Assembly (NCBI RefSeq): GCF_015356755.1
Contig: NZ_JADFCO010000064.1
Coordinates: forward strand, 351,651-415,650
Direction: 5' to 3'
Length of the DNA: 64,000 nt
From: Nonlabens antarcticus
GTDB taxonomy: Bacteria; Bacteroidota; Bacteroidia; Flavobacteriales; Flavobacteriaceae
The translations under genes were made by a program, and so were the position numbers. Below the pieces are notes generated by a model that ran no database searches, was not told where the DNA came from, and saw nothing but the letters and a program-made list of their open reading frames with translations. This document shows, piece after piece, positions 1 through 8,274 of this stretch (within the stretch, counting starts at the first letter, position 1; each line of letters begins with the position of its first letter).

Positions 1-1953
1 AGTGTGGTTAAGCCTGTAATTCATGGTCTTTACGGGAGCCGTGTTGCTATCGTTAACGATGGCTTGCGACAGCAGGATCAAGAATGGGGCGTTGAGCACT
101 CGCCCAATATTGATTTGAATACCGCCAGTAATATTCAGGTAATTAAAGGAGCAACCGCACTTAGATATGGAGGGGATGCTATAGGGGGAACTATAGTTAT
201 TGAGCCTGAGCGTATTATCGCAAAGGATACTGTGAAAGGTAGAGTGGTATCCCAACTTCAATCTAATGCACGCGGTGGTAGCATTAGTGGATCCATTAAT
301 AACTATCGAGAATCTGGATGGTACCAGCAAGCAACTCTTACCTATAAAAAACTAGGGGATTTTGAGGCACCGGATTATGTATTGAGCAATACGGGTAACC
401 AGACTTATGCGGCAAACTTTGCAGTGGGTTTTCACAAGTTTGAGTATGGAGCAAGTATCAAGTATTCTTATTACAATACAGAATTAGGAATTTTACGAGC
501 ATCACATATAGGGAATGCAGCAGATTTAGTCCGTTCCATTAATTCTGGAGAACCTACTGTTATAAACGACTTTACGTATGATATAGATCCCCCTAAACAA
601 ATGGTGGAACATCACGGGATCCAGGCGAATGCCTATAAGAGAATACAAGGTTTAGGAAAACTGGAAATAGATTACTCTTTCCAGTTTAATAACCGGCTAG
701 AATTTGATATAAGACGAGGCGAAAACGCAGGGAAAGCATCGTTAGACTTAGACCTAACCACGCACACGCTAGCGGCATATTTCTTCTTGGATTCCATGGA
801 AGATTTTGAAATGGAATTTGGAGTCGATGGTTTGTATCAGATAAATAGTCCCAATCCAGATACGGGAATACGCAGATTGATACCTGATTATAACAGTCAG
901 AAGTTGGGATGGTTTTTTAGTCTCAATCACAATCTAAACGAGCAATGGTTGTTGGACGCAGGTTTCAGATATGATCATTACAATATTGATGCGACTAAGT
1001 TTTATCAAACCTCCCGATGGGAAGGATTGGGTTATGACCAGCAATTTCCTCAGTTTGAAATAGGGGAACAAGGCAATCAGATTTTGACAAACCCTGAATT
1101 CCGTTATGATTTATTTGCTTTCAGTGCAGGAGCTAAATATTTTGCGGATGATCACTATGATTTTGCGATAAACTTAAGCAGTGCAAATCGTGCGCCTAAT
1201 CCCAGTGAGCTTTATAGTGATGGATTGCACCATGCACTCGCGACTATTGAGTTGGGCCAGCTGGATTTGAATAAGGAGCAATCCTATAAATTAAATCTAG
1301 TGGCGCATGCGGTTCATGGCTCCCTAGATGTTGAGGTGAATCCTTTTGTGAATCTAGTCAACGATTATATACAGCTGATTCCTACGGGTCTAGAATCGAC
1401 CACTCGCGGTGCTTTTCCCGTATATCAATATGAGCAGATTGATGCGGTACTCGCTGGGGTTGATCTGGGATTGAACTGGGATGTTTTTACAAGAAATTCA
1501 AGAGACGCACAATCCATAGAAATGCTCCGTTGGAATTCTAGATTTTCTTATATATACGGTCAAAATAAGACAGCGGAAGAACCCTTGATTACCATGCCGC
1601 CTATACAATTTTCTAACGAACTGGTCTGGAGTCAAGGTGTTTTCAAAAACCTGGATCTCAAGCTGTCTAATCAAACTATTCTAAAGCAAACCCGTTTTCC
1701 AGATAATGATTATGCGGTTGATGTTCCAGATGATCAAGGTAATTTCTCTACTCAAGTGGTCAATATCTCAGAATCTCCAGCAGCTTATAGTTTATGGAAT
1801 CTGGGGGCTGGGTACGCTTTCGCGAAAGCGAAAATAAATCTAAGAGTCAACAACCTTTTCAATACTAATTACAGAAACTATTTAAACCGTCAACGATTCT
1901 ATGCAGATGATATAGGACGTGACGTACAAATTCAATTTATCTATAACTTTTAA
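1..1953 (+). CDS. TonB-dependent outer-membrane receptor, ZnuD-like (5' partial)
   Basis: C-terminal 650 or so residues of a TonB-dependent receptor; the frame is open to base 1, so the signal peptide and TonB box lie outside the window. The visible part begins in the plug domain (HGLYGSRVAIVNDG, then QVIKGATALRYGGDAIGG) and continues as a 22-strand-type barrel ending in aromatic IQFIYNF, as outer-membrane barrels do. The plug resembles the ZnuD/FepA-like zinc and siderophore receptors, so a metal substrate is inferred, not shown. It is followed after 10 bp by a lipoprotein gene, probably co-transcribed. One copy of the GCTTTCGCGAAAGC palindrome lies in frame near the C-terminus (peptide AFAKAK). 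Confidence 0.88.
   Translation, partial: SVVKPVIHGLYGSRVAIVNDGLRQQDQEWGVEHSPNIDLNTASNIQVIKGATALRYGGDAIGGTIVIEPERIIAKDTVKGRVVSQLQSNARGGSISGSINNYRESGWYQQATLTYKKLGDFEAPDYVLSNTGNQTYAANFAVGFHKFEYGASIKYSYYNTELGILRASHIGNAADLVRSINSGEPTVINDFTYDIDPPKQMVEHHGIQANAYKRIQGLGKLEIDYSFQFNNRLEFDIRRGENAGKASLDLDLTTHTLAAYFFLDSMEDFEMEFGVDGLYQINSPNPDTGIRRLIPDYNSQKLGWFFSLNHNLNEQWLLDAGFRYDHYNIDATKFYQTSRWEGLGYDQQFPQFEIGEQGNQILTNPEFRYDLFAFSAGAKYFADDHYDFAINLSSANRAPNPSELYSDGLHHALATIELGQLDLNKEQSYKLNLVAHAVHGSLDVEVNPFVNLVNDYIQLIPTGLESTTRGAFPVYQYEQIDAVLAGVDLGLNWDVFTRNSRDAQSIEMLRWNSRFSYIYGQNKTAEEPLITMPPIQFSNELVWSQGVFKNLDLKLSNQTILKQTRFPDNDYAVDVPDDQGNFSTQVVNISESPAAYSLWNLGAGYAFAKAKINLRVNNLFNTNYRNYLNRQRFYADDIGRDVQIQFIYNF
1815..1830. 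repeat. Palindrome CGCTTTCGCGAAAGCG, copy 1
   Basis: Perfect 16-mer inside the TonB receptor gene; frame gives AFAKAK. Confidence 0.95.
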
Positions 1954-1963
1954 ATAAAAAATC

Positions 1964-2521
1964 ATGAGATATCAAATATTAAAAATCGCAATAACTACAG
2001 TTTTATACTGTGTTTTAGTGAGTTGCAGTGACAATGACGTGCCACAATTAATTAATGAAGAAGAGTTGATTACAACCGTTGAATATACATTGACTAATGA
2101 TACAGACGCAACAAACGTTGTCGTGTACAAATCTGTAGATGCAGATGGAAGTGGGCCTGAAGCTCCAACTTTAATGACAACAGGAACTTTACTGGCAAAT
2201 TCCACCTATTCTGGAACGATCCGCTTTTTGAATGAATCTGTAGCGCCTGCTGAAAATATTACAGAAGAAGTGCAAGAGGAAAGTAGTGAACATGAAGTTT
2301 TTTACGCTACCTCTATCGCAGGTATTGCAATTACAAAAACAGATACAGATAGTGATGGAAACCTACTGGGTTTGAGAACTGCTCTAAAAACGGAAGCACC
2401 AGGAAATGGAAATTTGACAATCGTTTTACGTCACGAGCCTATTAAACCTAATGACAATACATTATCAGGAGCGGCAGGCGAGACTGATGCACAAGTTGTA
2501 TATTCCTTAATAATTCAATAG
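1964..2521 (+). CDS. Secreted lipoprotein partner of the upstream TonB receptor
   Basis: 185-residue protein with a lipoprotein signal peptide: lipobox LVSC with the acylated Cys at residue 21. The mature part is acidic, rich in Thr and Asp, with the segment NITEEVQEESSEHEVFY near the middle. Proteins of this look are annotated in flavobacteria as 'type 1 periplasmic binding fold superfamily' and tend to sit directly behind a TonB receptor, as here (10 bp gap). A surface or periplasmic substrate-binding role, perhaps for a metal, is inferred from context. A strong terminator follows. Confidence 0.8.
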   Translation: MRYQILKIAITTVLYCVLVSCSDNDVPQLINEEELITTVEYTLTNDTDATNVVVYKSVDADGSGPEAPTLMTTGTLLANSTYSGTIRFLNESVAPAENITEEVQEESSEHEVFYATSIAGIAITKTDTDSDGNLLGLRTALKTEAPGNGNLTIVLRHEPIKPNDNTLSGAAGETDAQVVYSLIIQ

Positions 2522-2545
2522 AGGTTTATTTTCAAGACCTAAAAA

Positions 2546-2579
2546 AAACCCTCCAGATTCTTTAGAATCTGGAGGGTTT
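2546..2579. terminator. Bidirectional rho-independent terminator
   Basis: Perfect 16-bp stem (2546-2561 with 2564-2579) around a 2-base loop, A-rich on the left and T-rich on the right, so it works in both directions. It lies between the convergent lipoprotein gene (+) and the small lipoprotein gene (-). Confidence 0.85.
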
Positions 2580-2601
2580 AATAATTTAAAGGAGTGTAGA
2601 A

Positions 2602-2730
2602 TTAATCTATAGCATCTCCTACATCATCTGCAACATCCTCAATTTTATCACCAGTAGTTTCTTCTCTACAGCTTGTGATACTTACAGCGAATAATGCTAC
2701 AATGCTCAAAACTAAAATTTTCTTGATCAT
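2602..2730 (-). CDS. Very small lipoprotein (42 aa)
   Basis: 42-residue ORF starting MIKKILVLSIVALFAVSITSC and ending in an acidic tail (KIEDVADDVGDAID). Basic N-terminus, hydrophobic core and lipobox SITSC (Cys 21) give a textbook lipoprotein signal; the mature peptide is only about 22 residues. Small entericidin-like or acidic lipoproteins of this kind occur in flavobacteria; the function is unknown to me. A bidirectional terminator lies just beyond its stop, which supports a real transcript. It lies downstream of the small membrane gene on the same strand. Confidence 0.7.
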   Translation of the reverse strand: MIKKILVLSIVALFAVSITSCREETTGDKIEDVADDVGDAID

Positions 2731-2765
2731 AATATTTGTTTTAAGAATTAAAATTTTCAATTGAA

Positions 2766-2966
<201 letters not shown>

Positions 2967-3066
2967 TTACATCAAGTGTAAACGGTTGTTAACGAAATTG
3001 CAATTTAATAAAAATTATCATTCTAATTTGTAAGGTTCTGTCATTAAGGTGTTGTTTTCTAAGGTT

Positions 3067-4620
3067 CTAATAATTATTTGGGTTTTCAATAATATGTCGT
3101 GCTTTTTTCATGTGAGCACTTAGTAACTCAGGATCCATCTTTTTTAACAACGCCATCATCATATTCATACGTTGATTTGATTTGAAATATTCCTTTTTCT
3201 CTTCCAGAAAATTCCAATAAAGCGAATTAAAAGGACACGCATCTTCCTCTGCCTTTTTCTTTGAAACTTTATAAATACAGCCCTTGCAATAATTACTCAT
3301 CTTGTTGATGTAGCTACCACTAGATACATAAGGTTTTGTGGCTACCAGGCCGCCATCAGCCCATTGCGACATCCCGCGGGTATTCGTTATTTCCACCCAT
3401 TCTATGGCATCAATATAAATTCCCAGATACCATTCATCCACATAACTAGGATCTGTCATAGTAAGAAGTGCATAATTCCCTGTGATCATCAACCGTTGAA
3501 TGTGATGCGCATAAGCATTATCTAATGAATTATTAATAGCACTTTTAAGACAGTTCATTTTAGTATCGCCCGTCCAGTAGAATTCTGGAAGTTTGTTTCT
3601 ATTTTCAAGTTTGTTGCGGTGTTGATAATCGGGCATTTCTCTCCAGTATATACCACGCATGAATTCCCTCCAGCCTAATATTTGACGTATAAATCCTTCC
3701 ACTTGTGAAATGTCAATGGGATTCTCAGTTTTTTCGCTTTCGCGAAAGCGGGTAATCGCAGTTTCAATAACTTCCTTCGGGCTCAGTAATTTACTATTCA
3801 TAGCAAAGCTCAATCGCGAGTGGAATAAGTACTCTTGATCTGTATGCATCGCATCCTGGAAATCACCGAAGTGAATCAATAAATTCTTGCAGAAGTAATG
3901 CAAAACATCAAGTGCATCTTGTCGGGTTGTGGGCCAGTTGAAATTGTTTTCGTCAATCTTACCAAATGTTTTCACACCGCTTTCTTCTAGAAGGGTAACT
4001 ATCTTGCTTACATCCTTCCTGAATCCGCGTTCATGAGCAATGTTAGTTTTCTCGTCCCACTTTTTACGGTTGCTTTGATCATAATTCCATTTACCTCCTT
4101 CTGGTTCCTTGTCTCCTTCAATCATCAAGTCATACTTCTTGCGCATATCACGGTAGAAATATTCCATAGTTAGACGTTTCTTACCTTCAAAAAATTTTGA
4201 AACGTCCATTCTTTTAGTCAAGAAATGCTCTGTATCAAATCCTTCCCATTCAATGTCAAGTGACGCGCAAAATTCTTTGAGTTGTTGATCCAGCCGCCAT
4301 TCGTCAGGTGCGAGGTATTCAAATTTTTGAATATCGTGTTTCTTGATTAAGGCAGTAAGGTTTTCAACAAGATCCTGCTGATTTTCTTTATGATCAAGCG
4401 TGTAGTAAATACTTGTAAAACCGCGACTGTCCATCCATTGTTTAAATCCACGCATGGCCACAAAAAACGCCACTACTTTTTGAATGTGATGCATCACATA
4501 ATCGGTTTCCTGCCTCATTTCGGCCATGTGATACATGACGTGTTCTTGGTCACCATTGAACCAGCTGTGACTGTGATTGAGTTGATCTCCTAAAACAAGA
4601 CGAAGCGTTTTTTGTAACAT
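3067..4620 (-). CDS. Fe-S cluster (6-4) photolyase / bacterial cryptochrome (FeS-BCP, PhrB-like)
   Basis: 517 residues, the normal length for the DPRP family (deoxyribodipyrimidine photolyase-related proteins), with the family's N-terminal LRLVLGDQLN. These proteins bind FAD, a lumazine and a [4Fe-4S] cluster and repair (6-4) photoproducts in light. The four expected Cys ligands are visible at about residues 357, 445, 448 and 462 (KMNC, then YCKGC and DACPF), with spacing like Agrobacterium PhrB. The palindrome repeat encodes RFRESE near residue 295. The neighbouring DASH cryptochrome gene on the same strand makes this a small light/UV-repair locus. Confidence 0.93.
   Translation of the reverse strand: MLQKTLRLVLGDQLNHSHSWFNGDQEHVMYHMAEMRQETDYVMHHIQKVVAFFVAMRGFKQWMDSRGFTSIYYTLDHKENQQDLVENLTALIKKHDIQKFEYLAPDEWRLDQQLKEFCASLDIEWEGFDTEHFLTKRMDVSKFFEGKKRLTMEYFYRDMRKKYDLMIEGDKEPEGGKWNYDQSNRKKWDEKTNIAHERGFRKDVSKIVTLLEESGVKTFGKIDENNFNWPTTRQDALDVLHYFCKNLLIHFGDFQDAMHTDQEYLFHSRLSFAMNSKLLSPKEVIETAITRFRESEKTENPIDISQVEGFIRQILGWREFMRGIYWREMPDYQHRNKLENRNKLPEFYWTGDTKMNCLKSAINNSLDNAYAHHIQRLMITGNYALLTMTDPSYVDEWYLGIYIDAIEWVEITNTRGMSQWADGGLVATKPYVSSGSYINKMSNYCKGCIYKVSKKKAEEDACPFNSLYWNFLEEKKEYFKSNQRMNMMMALLKKMDPELLSAHMKKARHIIENPNNY
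3735..3750. repeat. Palindrome CGCTTTCGCGAAAGCG, copy 2
   Basis: Perfect 16-mer inside the Fe-S photolyase gene; frame gives RFRESE. Confidence 0.95.
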
Positions 4621-4659
4621 ATTCCTTTTCTAATCTACTTATAGTTCAAATACTTAGTC

Positions 4660-4851
4660 ATGAATAAAATTCCAAGACTCACTCTGGCATTAACTGCCAT
4701 ATGGCTAGCAATGCTTTGTTATTTTTCTTTTTATACGTCAGTTTCATCTTCAACTTTAATGATGATCTATATCACTGGTCAAGGTTTTTTGACTGCCTTA
4801 GTCATTACCCAATGGAACAAGGAACGCAAGTCAAGCAAATGTAAAGGCTAA
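4660..4851 (+). CDS. Small two-helix membrane protein (63 aa), hypothetical
   Basis: 63 codons with two hydrophobic segments (about residues 7-27 and 32-51) and a Lys/Arg-rich tail. It lies divergent to the Fe-S photolyase gene, 39 bp from its start, and its last codons overlap the end of the DASH cryptochrome gene by 4 bp. No family recognised. The clean membrane pattern and the tight fit into the gap favour a real gene, but it could be chance. Confidence 0.5.
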   Translation: MNKIPRLTLALTAIWLAMLCYFSFYTSVSSSTLMMIYITGQGFLTALVITQWNKERKSSKCKG

Positions 4852-6176
4852 AACATACGCTCGTTGAGCCACAGATTTCTATACTTTTTATCTCTATCAT
4901 AACGATCGGCTTGTGATTTAATATTAAAAGTACGGTTGCGAGGATCGTTGCCTACACCGCTATTGTACATCCAGTTCCCATAATTTGAATGAACATCATA
5001 GTCAATTAATATATGTTCAAAATAAGCGGCTCCTAAACGCCAGTCTTGTTCTTGATGCATTGACCAGTAACTGGCAACATTCTGTCTACCGCGATTGCTC
5101 ATAAAACCAGTAGCGGCAATTTCCTTCATATTGGCATTTACAAAGTCTTCATTTGTTTTCCCTTTGATCCACTGCTTTAAAGCTACTTGATCTGAATTCC
5201 ATTCGTATTCTTTTTCCAGAATACCACTTATGCTGAATATTTTTTCTTGATGTTTGAGGGAGACATATTTGAAGAAGTCTCGCCATATCAATTCAAAAAT
5301 TAACCAGTAGGTATCTTGATTTTCTACAACCTCGTTTTCAAATCTTTTTACTTCGTGATAAATCTGCCGTGCAGAAATACAACCTATTGCTAACCAGGCG
5401 CTGAATTTGCTGCTGTAATCAGTTCCTACCAGTCCATTTCTGGTTTTCTTGTAATACTGGAGTTTTTTAGTTTGCCAGAAATAATCGTTCAGTCGGTTCC
5501 AAGCCTCAGTCTCACCACCTTGCCATGGAAAAGCGCTGCGGGAATCGGTCTCAGATTCTTCAAGTCCCAGTTCCTCTAATGTTGGAATTGATGTTTCTGG
5601 AACTTTAAAAGCTTTTTGCTGGTAACCTTTAATACTTACTGTTTCCCGGATCTTAGATTCCTTCTCTAACTTCTTTCGGAAACCTGTAAAGACTTTTGGG
5701 ATTTCTGCAATGGAATAGGGGATATCATCCGGATGAAATAAAAACTGATCATAAACACGATGTCCTTTCAAGTTCACCTTCAGACCTTTTTCTTCCAGCG
5801 CTTTTCCTACCGCATTTTCTTGATCTGTTTCGTCTCGCGTCCATTCCGTTTGCAAAAAGATATTTTTAATACTAAACTCTTCTACTAACCGTGGAATTAC
5901 ATTTTCAGGTGCATCGTTAAAAACTAGTAGCGGGATTTCGTGGTCTGAAAGGTTTGATTTTAGATCTTTCACTGCTTGCTGAATAAACCTTGCACGAAAT
6001 TTACCCGTTTTCCCAAAAGGAATATCAACCTTCAGGTTCATTCCAAAATCACTTTCCGTATAATAACGAGGATCAAAAAAATAAACTCCTATTATAGCAT
6101 CATTTTCCTCACAAGCAGCTTTCAAACTGTTGTTATCTTCAGTTCTCAGGTCATTCCTAAACCAGACTAGATTCAT
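4848..6176 (-). CDS. DASH-family cryptochrome
   Basis: 442 residues. The start MNLVWFRNDLRTEDN is the typical photolyase alpha/beta domain, and the FAD-binding half shows GTDYSSKFSAWLAIGCISARQIY and the DASH-type run near residues 370-425 (NRGRQNVASYW, then YDVHSNYGNWMYNSGVGNDPR). Cry-DASH proteins bind FAD and a folate and repair cyclobutane dimers in single-stranded DNA, or act as light sensors. It is upstream of the Fe-S photolyase on the same strand, with the small + strand ORF between them. Confidence 0.95.
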   Translation of the reverse strand: MNLVWFRNDLRTEDNNSLKAACEENDAIIGVYFFDPRYYTESDFGMNLKVDIPFGKTGKFRARFIQQAVKDLKSNLSDHEIPLLVFNDAPENVIPRLVEEFSIKNIFLQTEWTRDETDQENAVGKALEEKGLKVNLKGHRVYDQFLFHPDDIPYSIAEIPKVFTGFRKKLEKESKIRETVSIKGYQQKAFKVPETSIPTLEELGLEESETDSRSAFPWQGGETEAWNRLNDYFWQTKKLQYYKKTRNGLVGTDYSSKFSAWLAIGCISARQIYHEVKRFENEVVENQDTYWLIFELIWRDFFKYVSLKHQEKIFSISGILEKEYEWNSDQVALKQWIKGKTNEDFVNANMKEIAATGFMSNRGRQNVASYWSMHQEQDWRLGAAYFEHILIDYDVHSNYGNWMYNSGVGNDPRNRTFNIKSQADRYDRDKKYRNLWLNERMF

Positions 6177-6328
6177 ACCTTTTATGCTTTTTATTATCGT
6201 TACGAATAGTAATTATTACAAATTTAAAGATGGGAATATTAGAAGCACAATGTGAAAATCTCAAAAAAACGCAAACAACTAACGCTAAGTGTCTTTCTAT
6301 AAAGAAATGTAAATGCAAATCTGATTTG

Positions 6329-6442
6329 TTCTTAATATTTAAAACTTCATTAATTATGGCTAAAAGCTCAACGCTAACAAAGTTTTAGAAATTCGACTCC
6401 TCAACTCCTTAACTGTTCTCGACTGCGCTCGAACTGACATTT
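6329..6442. repeat. Intergenic direct repeat, copy 1
   Basis: Shares with copy 2 (6547-6653) the order TTCTTAATA..., GCTCAACGCTAACAA, GTTTTAGAAATTC, CTCCTCAACT and TGTTCTCGACTGCGCTCGAA, with small indels. The last block contains the inverted pair TTCTCGA/TCGAA around a GCGC-like centre. I recall TTCTCGACTGCGCTCGAACTGACA-like words as dispersed intergenic repeats in many flavobacteria. Confidence 0.75.
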
Positions 6443-6546
6443 CACTTTATACTTTTAAAACTGAAAGTCAAATCTAAATCTCAACTTAAACTGAAAATCC
6501 TTTTCGCTATTCTTTGTTCGTTGATCGATATTCGATGTTCTAATGT

Positions 6547-6653
6547 ATTCTTAATACTTATAACTCCATTACTTATAAATCATAGCTCAACGCTAACAAG
6601 GTTTTAGAAATTCAACTCCTCAACTGTTCTCGACTGCGCTCGAACTGACATTT
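6547..6653. repeat. Intergenic direct repeat, copy 2
   Basis: Second copy of the segment at 6329-6442; about 11 bases shorter in the middle (lacks one CTCCTTAA-like unit), otherwise with few substitutions. Both copies point the same way. Confidence 0.75.
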
Positions 6654-6684
6654 TTACTAAATACTAAATACTAAATACTAAAAT

Positions 6685-7347
6685 CTACAGCTCTATCTCA
6701 CTAATATCATCGCCTACTCTTGCATAGCGCAGTCTTTTCTGAACGGTCCCTGTAGCATAACCATCCAGTCCATTCACAGCTATTGATCCCGCTTTTTCTA
6801 GGTTGAGCCATCCGTCTTCACTTTGGATTCCTTCATTGAAAAAAATATCAGTGATTTTACATAAGACGAGAATGCAGTTGTTTTCTTTCAAGAAATATTC
6901 GCTTTCATAGGTTGCCGCTACTTGGATCGCCGCCATTTTTACGAAAGGAGCTTGTATTCCATCCCGCGATATTTTTTCAATATTCAGTGCTTCAAATTCT
7001 GAGGTTGACTCTGGATATTTTGCGCTGGATTGATGTGCTTTGTTAACTAGATCAAGCTGAATATGGTTGAGCGTAATTACTCCAGTTTCTTTCAGATTTT
7101 GATAGGTGTGTCCCACGCCATGACCTAGTGGTCGTTGTATAAAGGTAAACATCGCAGGATCGCTACCCAGGTGCGTTACACTGCTAAAAATAGACAGGTT
7201 GTCAATACCATTAATAGACCTAGTGGCTAGTAAGTTAGCGCTTTTATAACCGGTAACACTATTGATCAAGTTACCGCGATAAAATCGTTCCATATTTTTA
7301 AGATCACTAGAGCTGTAATGCGTCATAATGTGGAGGGTTTTGCTCAA
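6685..7347 (-). CDS. Flavin reductase family protein (FMN-binding split barrel)
   Basis: 220 residues. The segment LINSVTGYKSANLLATRSINGIDNLSIFSSV and the later TFIQRPLG match flavin-reductase-like FMN-binding proteins, which bind FMN/NAD(P)H or act on unknown substrates. The first seven residues may not be translated: the family usually begins near MxHYTxxDL, which here is Met 8 (start at 7326). It is divergent from the methyltransferase gene with 58 bp between. Confidence 0.88.
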   Translation of the reverse strand: MSKTLHIMTHYSSSDLKNMERFYRGNLINSVTGYKSANLLATRSINGIDNLSIFSSVTHLGSDPAMFTFIQRPLGHGVGHTYQNLKETGVITLNHIQLDLVNKAHQSSAKYPESTSEFEALNIEKISRDGIQAPFVKMAAIQVAATYESEYFLKENNCILVLCKITDIFFNEGIQSEDGWLNLEKAGSIAVNGLDGYATGTVQKRLRYARVGDDISEIEL

Positions 7348-7385
7348 AGATAAAACATAGCCAATCTCGTTAGATCATCACAAAT

Positions 7386-7393
7386 TAAATTTG
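7386..7393 (+). promoter_or_regulatory. Putative -7 promoter element TAAATTTG
   Basis: Matches the Bacteroidota -7 consensus TAnnTTTG, 12 bp upstream of the methyltransferase ATG. No convincing -33 TTG was identified. Confidence 0.45.
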
Positions 7394-7405
7394 CTACATT
7401 AGATT

Positions 7406-8203
7406 ATGAAGATAAAAGATGCCTTTCAGGTCAACAAACAAACTTGGAATCAGAAAACTGCTATTCATTATGAAAGTGAATTTTATGATAAGTCCGCTTT
7501 CGCGAAAGCGAAAAACTCTCTAAAACCCTACGAACTGAAAGCATTGGGAGATGTAATTGGGAAAAGTTTGCTGCATTTGCAATGCCATTTTGGTCAAGAC
7601 AGTTTAAGTTGGGCTCATAAGGGAGCTGTTGTTACGGCTGTAGATTTTAGTGAATCAGCGATTGATCAGGCAAGACAGCTAAGTATGGAATTAGAAATTC
7701 CTGCAAACTTCTTGTGTTGCAATGTGTTAGATGTTTCAAACCATATCACCGACACCTTTGATATAATTTTTACCAGTTACGGAGTTATATGCTGGTTGCC
7801 AGACTTAAAGCCATGGGCTCAAATGATTGCAAGGCGACTCAAAAAAGAAGGTATTTTTTATATGGTAGAATTTCATCCTATCGCCTGGATGTTCGATTAT
7901 AACGCAGAGTCACCACTTATGAAATTTTCATATGCACTTAAAGACCGTATATATGAAGAGTATCGCGGCACGTATGCAGATGAGAATGCAGCAATCACTA
8001 GCAAGGAATACAGCTGGAATCACTCCTTAAGTGAGGTTATCCAATCACTGATTGATGCAGGATTGCAAATCGAATACTTTGCAGAACATGATGAAAGTCC
8101 GTACCGCATTTTTCCAGAAATGGAAGCTGTGAGCGATATGTATGTACTCAAGCACAAATTATATCCTACTATTTTTGAGCTGAAAGCAAAGCAGTTGCTA
8201 TAA
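7406..8203 (+). CDS. Class I SAM-dependent methyltransferase
   Basis: 265 residues. SAM-binding motif I is LHLQCHFGQDSLSWA (about residues 56-70), followed by VTAVDFSESAIDQA as the acidic beta-2 end and FDIIFTSYGVICWLPDL as motif II/III. Such proteins move a methyl group from SAM to a small molecule; the substrate is unknown. The palindrome repeat falls near residue 30 and is read as AFAKAK, in a region before the catalytic fold that should tolerate it. Confidence 0.88.
   Translation: MKIKDAFQVNKQTWNQKTAIHYESEFYDKSAFAKAKNSLKPYELKALGDVIGKSLLHLQCHFGQDSLSWAHKGAVVTAVDFSESAIDQARQLSMELEIPANFLCCNVLDVSNHITDTFDIIFTSYGVICWLPDLKPWAQMIARRLKKEGIFYMVEFHPIAWMFDYNAESPLMKFSYALKDRIYEEYRGTYADENAAITSKEYSWNHSLSEVIQSLIDAGLQIEYFAEHDESPYRIFPEMEAVSDMYVLKHKLYPTIFELKAKQLL
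7495..7510. repeat. Palindrome CGCTTTCGCGAAAGCG, copy 3
   Basis: Perfect 16-mer inside the methyltransferase gene; frame gives AFAKAK. Confidence 0.95.
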
Positions 8204-8252
8204 ACCTATCCTAAGAGAAACTTAACATCAAATGTGGGTGAAGGAATAATCC

Positions 8253-8260
8253 TATTTTTG
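8253..8260 (+). promoter_or_regulatory. Putative -7 promoter element TATTTTTG
   Basis: TAnnTTTG match 14 bp before the GH3 ATG, giving a very short leader. Confidence 0.45.
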
Positions 8261-8274
8261 AAAAAAATATTTCA

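Larger units (their letters stand above)
6177..6684. other. 508-bp non-coding gap with duplicated segments
   Basis: No ORF of coding character. It holds two diverged copies of a roughly 110-bp segment (6329-6442 and 6547-6653, listed separately), runs of short AT-rich words and, just before the flavin reductase stop, a triplicated ACTAAAT word (6656-6680). Confidence 0.7.

Noticed and set aside
3067..4620. Ordinary CPD photolyase
   Set aside because: The N-terminus and the four Cys ligands match the Fe-S DPRP family and not class I photolyases.
6415..6653. CRISPR array from the two similar repeats
   Set aside because: Only two diverged copies without regular spacers; no cas gene is present.
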